Numbered from the stretch's first letter, positions 1 through 8,045 are shown. The stretch: 64,000 nucleotides of DNA from Sinorhizobium arboris LMG 14919 (GCF_000427465.1 NZ_ATYB01000008.1:1178001-1242000), one strand, 5' to 3'. The notes: generated from the sequence alone by a model not told the origin. Numbers and translations are program-made.

Positions 1-1
1 G

Positions 2-262
2 CTCGGGCGCATCCCCAACGCCGACCCGAATGCCATGCAGAGCGCCAATCTCGATTCGATCACCGCGGTGGTGATCGGCGGCACCAGTCTCTTCGGCGGC
101 CGCGGCGGGCTCGTGGGGACATTGATCGGCGCGCTCATCGTTGGCGTCCTGCGCAATGGGCTGACGCTCGCCGGCATCGACCCGCTCTGGCAGGACCTCA
201 TAACCGGTATCCTCGTCATCATCGCCGTCGCGCTCGACCAGTTGTCCCGGAGGAAGCGATGA
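2..262 (+). CDS. ABC sugar transporter permease, RbsC/FrcC family (C-terminal part, cut by window edge)
   Basis: The reading frame is open at the left edge, so only the last 86 residues are visible. They contain the typical end of a ribose/fructose-type inner-membrane permease: an LGRIPNADPNA start, then an AVVIGGTSLFGGRGG segment, then two hydrophobic helices and a basic tail (SRRKR). In this family the glycine-rich stretch lies in the last periplasmic/transmembrane portion and is strongly conserved. The stop codon overlaps the start of the following ATPase gene (ATGA), which shows translational coupling in one operon. The substrate cannot be read from this fragment; fructose, ribose and related sugars are possible. 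The solute-binding protein gene is presumably upstream of the window. Confidence 0.9.
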   Translation, partial: LGRIPNADPNAMQSANLDSITAVVIGGTSLFGGRGGLVGTLIGALIVGVLRNGLTLAGIDPLWQDLITGILVIIAVALDQLSRRKR

Positions 263-1047
263 TCCCGGCCAGTTCCCGCACCGAAAAGCCTTCCGCCCGC
301 GTGGTTCTCGAAGCGCGCAACGTGGTGAAGACCTACGGCCACGTCACTGCGCTCGACGGCGTCGACTTCGAGCTCAGGGCCGGCGAGATCCTTGCCGTCG
401 TCGGCGACAACGGCGCCGGCAAGTCGACTCTCATCAAGACCCTGACCGGCGCCGTGCGCCCGACCAGCGGTGAAATCCTGCTCGACGGAGTGCCGGTCCA
501 CTTCAAGGGACCTCTCGATGCGCGCCATGCCGGAATCGAGACGGTTTATCAGGACCTCGCCGTGGCACCTGCGCTCGATATCGCCGCCAATCTCTTTCTC
601 GGCCGGGAGCTGCGCGCACCTGGCCTCCTCGGGAGCCTCTTTCGCCGTCTCGACAAAAAGGGCATGCGCGAGGAAGCCCGCCGGGCCATGGGAGAACTCA
701 AGTTTCGCCTGCCGGCGATCGACAATCCGGTGGAATCGCTCTCGGGAGGCCAAAGGCAGGGCGTGGCCGTGGCCCGCGCTGCGCTTTTCGCCCGCAGGCT
801 GGTGATCATGGACGAGCCGACCGCGGCACTCGGAGTGCGTGAGACGGGACAGGTGCTGCAGCTCATCCGCTCGATACGGGATCGCGGCCTGCCCGTCGTT
901 CTGATCAGTCACAACATGCCGAACGTCTTCGACATCGCCGACCGTATTCACATCATGCGCCTCGGCCGGCGTGCCGCCGTCGTTACCCCCAAGACCCATT
1001 CCATGAACGACGTCGTTGCCATCATGACCGGCGCAGCGACTGCCTGA
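259..1047 (+). CDS. ABC sugar transporter ATP-binding protein, single-domain FrcA type
   Basis: This 262-residue protein is a single ABC ATPase domain. Visible motifs are Walker A (GDNGAGKST, about residues 51-59), the signature LSGGQRQG and Walker B LVIMDEPTAALG, followed by the switch-histidine segment LISHNM. RbsA-type proteins usually have two such domains (about 500 residues). Single-domain members of about 260 residues are known from the fructose importer FrcBCA of S. meliloti and relatives. It would energise uptake through the permease encoded just upstream, whose stop it overlaps by 4 bases. The next gene follows after 27 bases with a good ribosome-binding site (aaaggagtgag), so transport and metabolism genes form one operon. 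The substrate is not determined by the sequence. Confidence 0.9.
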   Translation: MIPASSRTEKPSARVVLEARNVVKTYGHVTALDGVDFELRAGEILAVVGDNGAGKSTLIKTLTGAVRPTSGEILLDGVPVHFKGPLDARHAGIETVYQDLAVAPALDIAANLFLGRELRAPGLLGSLFRRLDKKGMREEARRAMGELKFRLPAIDNPVESLSGGQRQGVAVARAALFARRLVIMDEPTAALGVRETGQVLQLIRSIRDRGLPVVLISHNMPNVFDIADRIHIMRLGRRAAVVTPKTHSMNDVVAIMTGAATA

Positions 1048-1074
1048 CCCCCTTGTCCCGAAAGGAGTGAGACC

Positions 1075-2106
1075 ATGTATCGCCTCGACCGGAAGCTCGC
1101 GCGCATCCGCGCCGGCCAATACACCCGCAGCGACTTCATCATCGCCGACGCAAAGGACGGCGACATGGGTCCATCGATAACCTCCTGCGGTCCCAAGCGG
1201 GAGAAGGACGGCAGCTGGTCACGCCACTATACCCGTCCCGAATTTCTAGAGAATATCCGCGCCGTCGTAGAGCAGGACATCGTAGACATCATGCTCACCT
1301 CCGCCTCCAATATGGAAGCGCTGACCGAGATGGGCGTCTATCGCGACAGTGCCGTCAAGCCGGCTATCCGCGCCAACGATACGACGGACGTCTGGGTCTG
1401 CCGCGGCGCGACCTATGTGAAGGAGGCCTCGCGCCCCTTCCGCACCGCCTCCCTCTCGCGCGTGATGACCGGCTCCGTCGATCCTGCGCCTGGCGCGCCG
1501 ATCATCGGCACCGATCTTGGTCTCTACTCCATCACCTTCAACAACGATCTTGACCGCGACTACGAGGCGCTCGAAGCCTTCCGCGCCTTCCGCGAGGATG
1601 CGGCGCGCAACGGGTTCAAGTATTTCCTCGAAGTCTTCAATCCCAACGTCGACTGCGGCATCGACCCGGAAGTGCTGCCCCATTATGTCAACGACGTGAT
1701 GATGCGCTGCCTTGCCGGCGTCACCAGGGGAGACCGGCCGCAGTTCCTGAAGATCGCGTTCAACGGCGCCAGGGCGATGGAGGAACTCGCCTCCTACGAT
1801 CCGAGCGTCATCGTCGGCGTGCTCGGCGGCGGCGCCGGCACGACGCGAGATTGCTTCGAGCTGCTCCACCAGGCCGAACGCTTCGGCGCACGAGTGGCGC
1901 TGTTCGGACGCAAGATCAACCTTGCCGCGGACCCGCTTTTGATGGTGCGCCTGCTTCGCGAGGTCGCCTCCGGCACTGTCTCGCCCTCAGAGGCGGTGAA
2001 GGCCTATCATGCGGGTCTTGCCAAGGAAGGCATCACGCCGCTGCGCGATCTCGCGGCCGACAACGTCGTCACGGAAGCCGTCCTCAAACCGGAAGAGAGC
2101 CGATGA
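1075..2106 (+). CDS. Putative class I aldolase-like TIM-barrel protein (DeoC/LacD-like)
   Basis: The product has 343 residues and no signal peptide or membrane segment, so it should be cytoplasmic. The central segment with QFLKIAFNGA (Lys about 226) and the later glycine-rich VGVLGGGAGTTRDCFEL and ARVALFGRKINLA segments resemble the phosphate-binding end of class I aldolases of the DeoC/LacD/DhnA group. I take Lys226 as the candidate Schiff-base lysine, by inference only. It lies between a sugar ABC transporter and a PfkB kinase in an overlapping operon, so cleavage of a phosphorylated sugar is the natural role. Many databases would call it hypothetical. Other TIM-barrel isomerases or epimerases remain possible. 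Confidence 0.55.
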   Translation: MYRLDRKLARIRAGQYTRSDFIIADAKDGDMGPSITSCGPKREKDGSWSRHYTRPEFLENIRAVVEQDIVDIMLTSASNMEALTEMGVYRDSAVKPAIRANDTTDVWVCRGATYVKEASRPFRTASLSRVMTGSVDPAPGAPIIGTDLGLYSITFNNDLDRDYEALEAFRAFREDAARNGFKYFLEVFNPNVDCGIDPEVLPHYVNDVMMRCLAGVTRGDRPQFLKIAFNGARAMEELASYDPSVIVGVLGGGAGTTRDCFELLHQAERFGARVALFGRKINLAADPLLMVRLLREVASGTVSPSEAVKAYHAGLAKEGITPLRDLAADNVVTEAVLKPEESR

Positions 2107-3122
2107 GCGGTGGCCGGCGGGGGATTCTCACGGGCGGAACGTGGTGTGCCGACTACAACCGCACCGTCAGCCACTGGCCGGGCGAGGACGGTCTTGCCGA
2201 ACTCCTCGAGGAAGAACGCCACGGCGGGGGCTCGGGTTGCAATCTGGCGCTCGACATCAAACGCCTGGATCCGTCGATCCCCGTCGAGACGATAGGGCTC
2301 GTTGGTGACGACGACGACGGCCGCTACCTGTTGGAGGCAGCCGCGGCGGGCGGTATCGATACCCGCCAGATGACGGTGACCGGGGACGCCGCCACCCAGT
2401 TCTGCGACGCCTATGTCTCGCTGCGCTCCCGCCGGCGCACCCACATATTCCACGCGGGGTGCGCGGCACTCCTGACGCCGGACCATTTCGACTTTTCTTC
2501 GACACGCATGCGCTATCTGCATCTCGGGCTCCCCGGCGTGCACCGCATTCTTGACGCCCCCTGGCAGGGCGAGCCGAATGGATGGGTGGCGGTTCTCAAG
2601 AAGGCGCGCGCGGCGGGTCTCGAAACCAATTTGGAACTGGCGAGCATCGACCGCGCGCTCATGGCGCGTCTTGCCGTGCCGTGCCTGCCGCATCTCGACT
2701 TTCTGATCGTCAACGACCTGGAGATCGGGGCAATTGCCGGCGTGGAAACAATTCTCGATGGTGCGCCCGATGAGGCGGCATGCATGCATGCCGCACGCAC
2801 CGTTCTGGAGCGCGGCGCACTGAAACTCGTCGCCGTGCACTGCCCGGTCTTTGCGGTCGCGGTCAGCCGCGAAGGAGAAAGCGTGGCGCTGCCGTCCGTC
2901 GCGGTTCCGGAATCGGAGATAAGGGGTGCCAACGGGGCTGGCGATGCCTTCGCTGCCGGAATGCTATACGGCATTCATGAAGGCTGGAGTGTCGAGGAAT
3001 GTCTCCGGCTGGCCCATGCATCAGCGGCTGCATCGTTGCGCAGCGTCTCGACGACCGGCGCGATCGAGCCATGGAGGGAATGTTTGGCGCTCGCGGACAA
3101 CTGGGGACCTCGCAACCGTTGA
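2103..3122 (+). CDS. PfkB-family carbohydrate kinase
   Basis: The protein has 339 residues and belongs to the ribokinase/PfkB superfamily. The N-terminal half has the substrate-lid pattern GGGSGCNLALD and VGLVGDDDDGRYLLE, and the C-terminal signature is RGANGAGDAFAAGMLYG with the catalytic base Asp281. The reaction is ATP-dependent phosphorylation of a sugar or sugar-like substrate in the cytoplasm. The start ATG overlaps the stop of the aldolase-like gene (ATGA). A longer frame exists upstream but would overlap that gene by about 250 bases, so the overlapping ATG is preferred. With the transporter and aldolase-like genes it suggests an import-phosphorylate-cleave pathway for an unidentified monosaccharide. 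Confidence 0.85.
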   Translation: MSGGRRGILTGGTWCADYNRTVSHWPGEDGLAELLEEERHGGGSGCNLALDIKRLDPSIPVETIGLVGDDDDGRYLLEAAAAGGIDTRQMTVTGDAATQFCDAYVSLRSRRRTHIFHAGCAALLTPDHFDFSSTRMRYLHLGLPGVHRILDAPWQGEPNGWVAVLKKARAAGLETNLELASIDRALMARLAVPCLPHLDFLIVNDLEIGAIAGVETILDGAPDEAACMHAARTVLERGALKLVAVHCPVFAVAVSREGESVALPSVAVPESEIRGANGAGDAFAAGMLYGIHEGWSVEECLRLAHASAAASLRSVSTTGAIEPWRECLALADNWGPRNR

Positions 3123-3292
3123 GGGGCGATCACGCGCTTGGCCTTCCCTCGAACCGCCGGGTCCGCAAAGGGAAAATTCCAAGGATGACGACCGAGGGAG
3201 GTCGAGGCGGTCGGGTTCCCGAGGGATCCCAGGATCCAGAAGACATATGTGCATGCCGTAGCGAGGCGGCGGAAGCCTGTCCCGGTGTCTCT

Positions 3293-3317
3293 GGAACTTT
3301 CCCGCCGGAACGAGGTT
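3293..3317 (+). promoter_or_regulatory. Predicted EcfG/RpoE2-type general-stress promoter for the epimerase-VKOR fusion gene
   Basis: GGAAC (3293-3297), then 16 bases, then GGTT (3314-3317). This fits the general-stress sigma factor pattern of S. meliloti RpoE2 (GGAAC-N18-TT), counting the GG as the last two spacer bases. The last T lies only 9 bases before the ATG at 3327, so the transcript would be nearly leaderless. The same arrangement occurs ahead of katC and of the ZIP gene in this window. Confidence 0.55.
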
Positions 3318-3326
3318 TGCTTCGGC

Positions 3327-5870
3327 ATGCCGAAAGATGCAAACCAGCCGACCGTCCTCATCACCGGTTCGAGCGGCTTCCTGGGTCAGGCGATCGCGCA
3401 TCGTCTGAAGGACCGCTACCGGGTCATCGGACTCGACCTGTCCCCTCCGAAGGGACGCTCCGAGATCGAAGAGACGATCGAGCTCGACATCACCTCCGAC
3501 GAAAGCGTGGAGAAGGCGATCGAGGCGGCGCGCAACCGCAGCGGCGGGCACGTAGCGTCCGTGATTCATCTGGCCGCCTATTACGACACGACCGGCAAGG
3601 ACAACCCCAAATACGATGCCGTAAATGTCGAGGGAACGCGACGGCTGTTGAAGGCACTGCAGGACCTTCCGACCGACCAGTTGATATACGCGAGCACGCT
3701 CCTGGTGCAGGCACCGAGCCCCGCCAAGGGAACACGGATCGACGAGGATGCGCCATTGGACCCGGCCTGGGCCTATCCCAAGTCGAAGGCCGAGACCGAG
3801 GCGGTGATCGCGAAGGAGCGGGGGGCGATCAGGACCGCGACCCTTCGCCTCGCCGGCGTCTATGACGAGGACTGCCGCGCCGCCTTCATCGCGCAGCAGA
3901 TTGCCCGTATCTTCGAACGCCTGCCGACTGCCTATCTATTCAGCGGCGATCTCGAGGCGGGCCAGCCTTACCTGCACAAGGACGATCTGGTCGAGGCCTT
4001 CGTGCAGACCGTCGAACGCCGCAACGAACTGCCGGAGGAAAGCGTGTTCCTGATCGGCGAGGAGGAAACGCTCTCTTACGGCGAATTGCAGAAGCGCATC
4101 GGTCGGCTGGTCCACGGGGAGGACTGGCGCACGCTCGCTCTGCCCAAGAGCCTTGCCAAGCCGGGGGCATGGATGCAGACCGAGATTCTCGACCAGGACT
4201 CCGAGATCAAGCCGTGGATGATCGAGAACTCGGACGATCATTACGAGATCGACATCTCCCGTGCCCGCAACGAGCTCGGCTGGCAGCCGAGGCACAGCCT
4301 CGCTGTGACGCTGCCGGAAATGATCCGGCGGCTCAAGCAGGACCCGACCGACTGGTACGCGAAGAACAAGCTGGAGCCCTCCGTTGTCGCGGCCTCGGAT
4401 CCGGAGATCGAGCAGGCGGAGCAAAGGCTGGCTCAACCGCTGGAGCGCAGCGATGCCGAAGTCGAAGTTGCCATCGAGGAGCACCGGCTGCGCACGCTTT
4501 GGGCGCCGCTCGCAAACGTCGCGCTCGGCCTTTGGCTCGTTGCCTCGCCTGCGACGCTCGGCCTCTTCGACCCCGTCAGCGCGCCGCTGCCGCCGGCGCT
4601 TGGCCACGAGATCGCCGAACCCGCCATCCGCAATGCCCGTCTCGGGATCAGCGAGATCCTGTCCGGGTTGCTCGTTGCGGCCTTCGCCCTTCTGGGCATG
4701 TACCGGCGCTGGTCCCACGCGCAATGGATCACGGCCGCGCTCGGCGTCTGGATCATGCTGGCGCCGCTCATCTTCTGGACGACCAGTCCCGCGGCCTACG
4801 CGACGGACACGCTTGCCGGCATGCTGATCGTGGCTTTTGCGGTGATGATTGCGCCGACGCCGGGGATCCGGCCGCGGGCGCTCGCCGCCGACGACGACCG
4901 GCCGCTCGGCTGGAGCTATTCGCCGTCCTCCTTCACCCAGCGCATGCCGATCGTCGCGCTCGCCTTTGTCGGCCTCTTCGTCTCGCGCTATCTCGCCGCC
5001 TATCAGATGGGCCATGTCGACGGGCTGTGGGACCCATTCTTCGGGCCGGGTGAAGCCCCCGTTCGCAACGGCAGCGAGGCGGTCGTGACCTCCTGGGTGT
5101 CCAAAGGCTTTCCGATCGCCGATGCCGGCCTTGGCGCCTTCGCCTACGGGCTGGATATCCTGGCCGGCTCGATCGGGGACAGCCGCCGCTGGCGCACCAT
5201 GCCCTGGATGGTGCTCCTCTTCGGCCTCCTCATCGTGCCCCTCGGCGCCGTCAGCGTCTCCTTCATCATCATCCAGCCGCCGCTTATCGGCGCGCTCTGC
5301 ACGCTCTGCATCGTCCAGGCGGCCGTCACCGTCGTGCTCATCCCCTATTCGATCGACGAGGTGCTCGCCACCATCCAGTATCTCTGGCGCGTCACGAAGG
5401 CGGGCGAGCCCTTCTGGCGGACCTTCTGGATGGGTGGCCCGGCCATTTCGGAGGACCAGACGCCGGCGCCCGACCTCAACCGCCCGGCCTCCGAGCTGTT
5501 GAAGGAATTCATCGTCGGCGGCGTCAACTTCCCCTGGACGCTGGTCGCGAGCACATTGCTCGGCGCGTTCCTGATGACGACGCCCTTGGTTTTCGGCAGC
5601 GTCCCGCCGCTCTATCACAGCGACCACATCCTCGGTTGCGTCGTGATCCTGGTCGCCGTCACCGCCATGGCGGAGGTGGTGCGCCCGGTTCGCTTCCTCA
5701 ATGTGGCGCTCGGCGCCTGGGTAGCGGCCTCGCCGTTCCTGCTTGCCGGCGGCAGCACAGCGGCCACCGTCGCCAATCTCGCGATCGGTCTGGCATTGGT
5801 CGCACTCAGCCTGCCGCGCGGGACGCGCAGCGATGAGCATTATGGCGGGTGGGACCGGGCCATCGTCTGA
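3327..5870 (+). CDS. Three-part fusion: NAD-dependent epimerase + SPW membrane repeats + vitamin K epoxide reductase-like domain
   Basis: The product has 847 residues. Residues 1 to about 340 form an extended short-chain dehydrogenase/epimerase with TGSSGFLG (13-20) and Tyr150-x3-Lys154. A charged linker follows. The rest is membrane protein: helices with VALGLWLVASPA near 395-415 and ALGVWIMLAPLIF near 470, a VKOR-like block (about 550-700) with WDPFFGPG and the dithiol motif C658-T-L-C661, then another helix pair with VALGAWVAASPFLLAGG near 790-808. These short motifs resemble SPW repeats. The ATG at 3327 is chosen because the nucleotide-binding motif follows directly; a GTG at 3249 would add 26 unconserved residues. 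The redox substrate is unknown. The second, loop cysteine pair of classical VKORs is not visible. Confidence 0.8.
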   Translation: MPKDANQPTVLITGSSGFLGQAIAHRLKDRYRVIGLDLSPPKGRSEIEETIELDITSDESVEKAIEAARNRSGGHVASVIHLAAYYDTTGKDNPKYDAVNVEGTRRLLKALQDLPTDQLIYASTLLVQAPSPAKGTRIDEDAPLDPAWAYPKSKAETEAVIAKERGAIRTATLRLAGVYDEDCRAAFIAQQIARIFERLPTAYLFSGDLEAGQPYLHKDDLVEAFVQTVERRNELPEESVFLIGEEETLSYGELQKRIGRLVHGEDWRTLALPKSLAKPGAWMQTEILDQDSEIKPWMIENSDDHYEIDISRARNELGWQPRHSLAVTLPEMIRRLKQDPTDWYAKNKLEPSVVAASDPEIEQAEQRLAQPLERSDAEVEVAIEEHRLRTLWAPLANVALGLWLVASPATLGLFDPVSAPLPPALGHEIAEPAIRNARLGISEILSGLLVAAFALLGMYRRWSHAQWITAALGVWIMLAPLIFWTTSPAAYATDTLAGMLIVAFAVMIAPTPGIRPRALAADDDRPLGWSYSPSSFTQRMPIVALAFVGLFVSRYLAAYQMGHVDGLWDPFFGPGEAPVRNGSEAVVTSWVSKGFPIADAGLGAFAYGLDILAGSIGDSRRWRTMPWMVLLFGLLIVPLGAVSVSFIIIQPPLIGALCTLCIVQAAVTVVLIPYSIDEVLATIQYLWRVTKAGEPFWRTFWMGGPAISEDQTPAPDLNRPASELLKEFIVGGVNFPWTLVASTLLGAFLMTTPLVFGSVPPLYHSDHILGCVVILVAVTAMAEVVRPVRFLNVALGAWVAASPFLLAGGSTAATVANLAIGLALVALSLPRGTRSDEHYGGWDRAIV

Positions 5871-5901
5871 GCGGGCAGACATTTCGCCAGACGCGGTTCG
5901 G

Positions 5902-6681
5902 TCAGCTCATCTGCGCAAGCACCATGACAATCAGGAAGCCGACGGCGTTGGCGATCGCCGAAGATTGCTGGAACTGATGCGACTCCGCCTCCGGCACGAG
6001 GTCGGTGATGGTGAGGTAGAACATTCCGCCCGCTCCCGTCGCGAATAGAAAACCGGTGACCGGCTGGGCCAGGCCTTTCAGCAGCAGCCACCCTGCCACG
6101 GCGGACACGAAAAGGGAGAGGCCGATGAGGGAGGTCCATCCGAGTGTCCGGTGCCTCGCGTTCTTCCGCTCCTCGTCGAGCGTCAATTCGCCGATGCTCA
6201 TTCCTTCGCTGAAATTATCGATGCAGATCGCGAGACCCACGATCAGCGCCACCTTCGGCTCGAAGGTGGCGCCGACACCGATCGTCATTCCTTCGATCAG
6301 CTCTTCCGCACTCGTGCCGCCGGCGAGCACCGCGACATTGCTCCCGCGCGGCTTGCGCCGCCGATGCAGGCGATCGACCTCGGCCCTTTGGTCCGCTTCC
6401 GGTCCGGCCATTTTCCAGCGGTTGACGTAGAGGTCGAGGACATAGACGAGTCCGAGGCCGAGCAGAAATCCGGCAACGGCAAGCGGAAGACCTGCGAGTT
6501 TCATGGAGGTGGGCATCATCTCGAAAGCGAAGGTGCCCATGAGGACGCCGGCCGCGAAGCCGACGCCGATCGAGAGCACGAGGCTCGACGGCCTGAGCGA
6601 GATCGCCACCAGGCCGCCCAAGGGCGATGCGACGGCGGCGGCCGCGGCAGTCCCAAGGATGATCAGGAGATCATTATTCAT
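5902..6681 (-). CDS. ZIP-family divalent metal transporter
   Basis: This is a 259-residue polytopic inner-membrane protein with about eight hydrophobic helices. Two metal-site helices are visible: TSAEELIEGMTIGVGA and CIDNFSEGMSIGEL, where the acidic and Glu-Gly pairs correspond to the H/N-x3-E-G ligand motifs of ZIP transporters. A short basic and charged loop (KMAGPEADQRAEVDRLHRRRK) lies between helices three and four, as in GufA/ZupT-like members. It probably moves zinc, iron or manganese into the cytoplasm, but the metal cannot be told from the sequence. It ends 31 bases from the end of the convergent fusion gene. A predicted stress promoter and a possible 33-codon ORF lie immediately upstream. 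Confidence 0.85.
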   Translation of the reverse strand: MNNDLLIILGTAAAAAVASPLGGLVAISLRPSSLVLSIGVGFAAGVLMGTFAFEMMPTSMKLAGLPLAVAGFLLGLGLVYVLDLYVNRWKMAGPEADQRAEVDRLHRRRKPRGSNVAVLAGGTSAEELIEGMTIGVGATFEPKVALIVGLAICIDNFSEGMSIGELTLDEERKNARHRTLGWTSLIGLSLFVSAVAGWLLLKGLAQPVTGFLFATGAGGMFYLTITDLVPEAESHQFQQSSAIANAVGFLIVMVLAQMS

Positions 6682-6696
6682 CGCGGCCCAGGATGG

Positions 6697-6798
6697 TCAT
6701 CGGCGGGGCGCGAGTGCCCCTTGTGATTCGCATTTCGGAGACAGCGCCGAGAACGAGGACACACCCGCAGTCCCGAAAGGCAGATGTGATCCGCGCAT
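6697..6798 (-). CDS. Possible small protein or leader peptide (33 codons) upstream of the ZIP gene
   Basis: An ATG at 6798 opens a 33-codon frame ending in TGA, 15 bases before the ZIP start codon. It is preceded by a perfect Shine-Dalgarno sequence (AAGGAG, six bases before the ATG). The predicted product begins MRGSHLPFG, contains one cysteine (SPKCESQ) and ends in PRR; it has no membrane helix. It sits exactly between a predicted general-stress promoter (6822-6846) and the ZIP gene. I do not recognise a family. It could be a real small protein, a regulatory leader peptide or a chance frame. Confidence 0.35.
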   Translation of the reverse strand: MRGSHLPFGTAGVSSFSALSPKCESQGALAPRR

Positions 6799-6821
6799 GG
6801 ACCGCTCCTTGCAAGAGCTTC

Positions 6822-6846
6822 AACCGGCCCTCTCGCCAAAAGTTCC
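6822..6846 (-). promoter_or_regulatory. Predicted EcfG/RpoE2-type promoter for the small ORF and ZIP gene
   Basis: On the minus strand GGAAC (6846-6842) is followed by 16 bases and GGTT (6825-6822), the same spacing as upstream of katC and the fusion gene. Transcription would start near 6815, a few bases before the Shine-Dalgarno sequence of the small ORF, and continue into the ZIP gene. Confidence 0.5.
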
Positions 6847-6874
6847 GAGCAGATGGTGCGCAAGTGCGTAGGCT

Positions 6875-6901
6875 GTTTCAATTAAAAAGTGAAACGCTCT
6901 A
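6875..6901. repeat. Partial copy of the GAAACGCTCT palindromic repeat; short inverted repeat
   Basis: GTTTCA, nine bases, TGAAAC forms an inverted repeat (6875-6895). It continues into GCTCT, giving TGAAACGCTCT, which is the same outer arm as the perfect 43-base palindrome at 35273-35315. It touches the stop codon of the hydrolase gene and could act as a weak 3' stem-loop. It is probably a degenerate copy of a dispersed element. Confidence 0.4.
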
Positions 6902-7978
6902 TCGCGTCGCGTGATCCAGGCCCGGCAGCAGGAACTGAATGACCGCCGACAGGAAAGCTGAACGCCCCGCTTCGTTGCGGTCGAGATGCACGAAGTGGGT
7001 AGCGTCCGAAAGCTCGACGAGGCTCGCTTGCGGCGCCTCTCGCGCAATAGCCGCTGCATCCTCCGGACGGCTCCAGAAGTCGCGCTGTGAACGGATGACG
7101 AGCACCGGCATCGTCAATGCCGCCGCATTCCACTGCTTGCGGCCGAACGCCAGTTCAAAACTGTCAGCCATCGCGCCGCTCGGCGCGCGGAAACTCGGCG
7201 GCGTTCTCCGCGCGGAGGTGGGATCGGAGGACAGCGCCATGTCGGCGTAGGCGCGGGCGACAGCGGGGTCGCGCCACTCGGATTTATCGGGAACGGGGAT
7301 GCTCTTGTCCCAGGCCGCAAACAGACTTTCCGCGGTGTTGAGCCGATAGGCGCCAAGCGCATCCATGTTCAGACTGCCCGGACGATCGGGGGCCTCGAGC
7401 GGCGAGCCTCGCCCGAGCGTCGGATGCCGGTCGGAGGCACCATAAAGGCTGTTGTAGAGGATGATTCGTTCCACGCGACCCGGATGGCGGGCGGCAAAGG
7501 CCGCGGCCCATTGCCCCCCCGTCGCCCATCCGAGAATGCTGACCTTGCCGTCGCCGCTCCATTCCGCAACCGCCTCGACGGCCGCGGCGACGTCGGAGAC
7601 CGCTTCATCGGTTCGCATGAGAGGCGTGCCTCCGCCGGGCGGTGCATCCATTTCGAGCGGCCGGCTTGAGGCGCCATAGCCGCGGAGATCGAGGAGGTAG
7701 ACCGAATGGCCCTCCGCCGCCAGCTCGGCCGCGATCGAGCCGCCGGGCACCGCGAGATCGAACGAAGCGAGCGAAGGCACGCGCGCGCCATGGATCAGCA
7801 GAACGGCGGACACCGCTTGCTGCTGTTCGGCCGGTCGCACTTCGCGCACGAAAAGCCTGTCGCCCCCGGCAAGCGTCACGAATCGGTCGGTGCGCACAAG
7901 TCGATCGTCGCTCGCGAAAAGCGGCGTAGCGAGCGCAGTTGAGATGAGGGCGAGGAAGAGCGCATTGAGTCTTGTCAT
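6899..7978 (-). CDS. Secreted alpha/beta-hydrolase
   Basis: The product has 359 residues from the ATG at 7978, which has a good ribosome-binding site (GGGAG). The N terminus (MTRLNALFLALISTALATPLFA) is a clear Sec signal peptide with cleavage near ALA/FAS, so the enzyme acts in the periplasm or is a lipid-free secreted protein. The frame stays open 36 codons further upstream, but that start would bury the signal sequence. The alpha/beta-hydrolase fold is supported by LLIHGARVP (oxyanion loop), LLDLRGYGAS, and the nucleophile-elbow region ILGWATGGQWAA. The expected Ser of G-x-S-x-G is replaced by Ala-Thr (GWATGG), so catalysis may rely on Thr or may be lost. C-terminal SQRDFW and ATHFVHLD would supply Asp and His. 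It is transcribed divergently from a LysR gene that may control it. Confidence 0.75.
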   Translation of the reverse strand: MTRLNALFLALISTALATPLFASDDRLVRTDRFVTLAGGDRLFVREVRPAEQQQAVSAVLLIHGARVPSLASFDLAVPGGSIAAELAAEGHSVYLLDLRGYGASSRPLEMDAPPGGGTPLMRTDEAVSDVAAAVEAVAEWSGDGKVSILGWATGGQWAAAFAARHPGRVERIILYNSLYGASDRHPTLGRGSPLEAPDRPGSLNMDALGAYRLNTAESLFAAWDKSIPVPDKSEWRDPAVARAYADMALSSDPTSARRTPPSFRAPSGAMADSFELAFGRKQWNAAALTMPVLVIRSQRDFWSRPEDAAAIAREAPQASLVELSDATHFVHLDRNEAGRSAFLSAVIQFLLPGLDHATR

Positions 7979-8026
7979 GTCAATTCTCCCGACAATCTGA
8001 GCGCCATCAAGATCGACCGCATTCGC

Positions 8027-8045
8027 ATTCAAATCGATGATGAAT
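8027..8045. promoter_or_regulatory. LysR-type operator between hydrolase and lysR genes
   Basis: ATTC-N11-GAAT is a perfect four-base dyad with the T-N11-A spacing typical of LysR regulators. It lies in the 93-base gap between the divergent hydrolase and lysR starts, about 27 bases before the lysR ATG, where autoregulation and activation of the neighbour would be expected. Confidence 0.5.

Noticed and set aside
1851..2102. A longer N terminus for the PfkB kinase
   Set aside because: It would overlap the aldolase-like gene by 250 bases and has no conservation; the ATG that overlaps the preceding stop fits the kinase fold.
3936..5882. A 648-codon minus-strand frame opposite the fusion gene
   Set aside because: Antisense shadow with Arg/Asp/Glu-rich low-complexity sequence and no domain.
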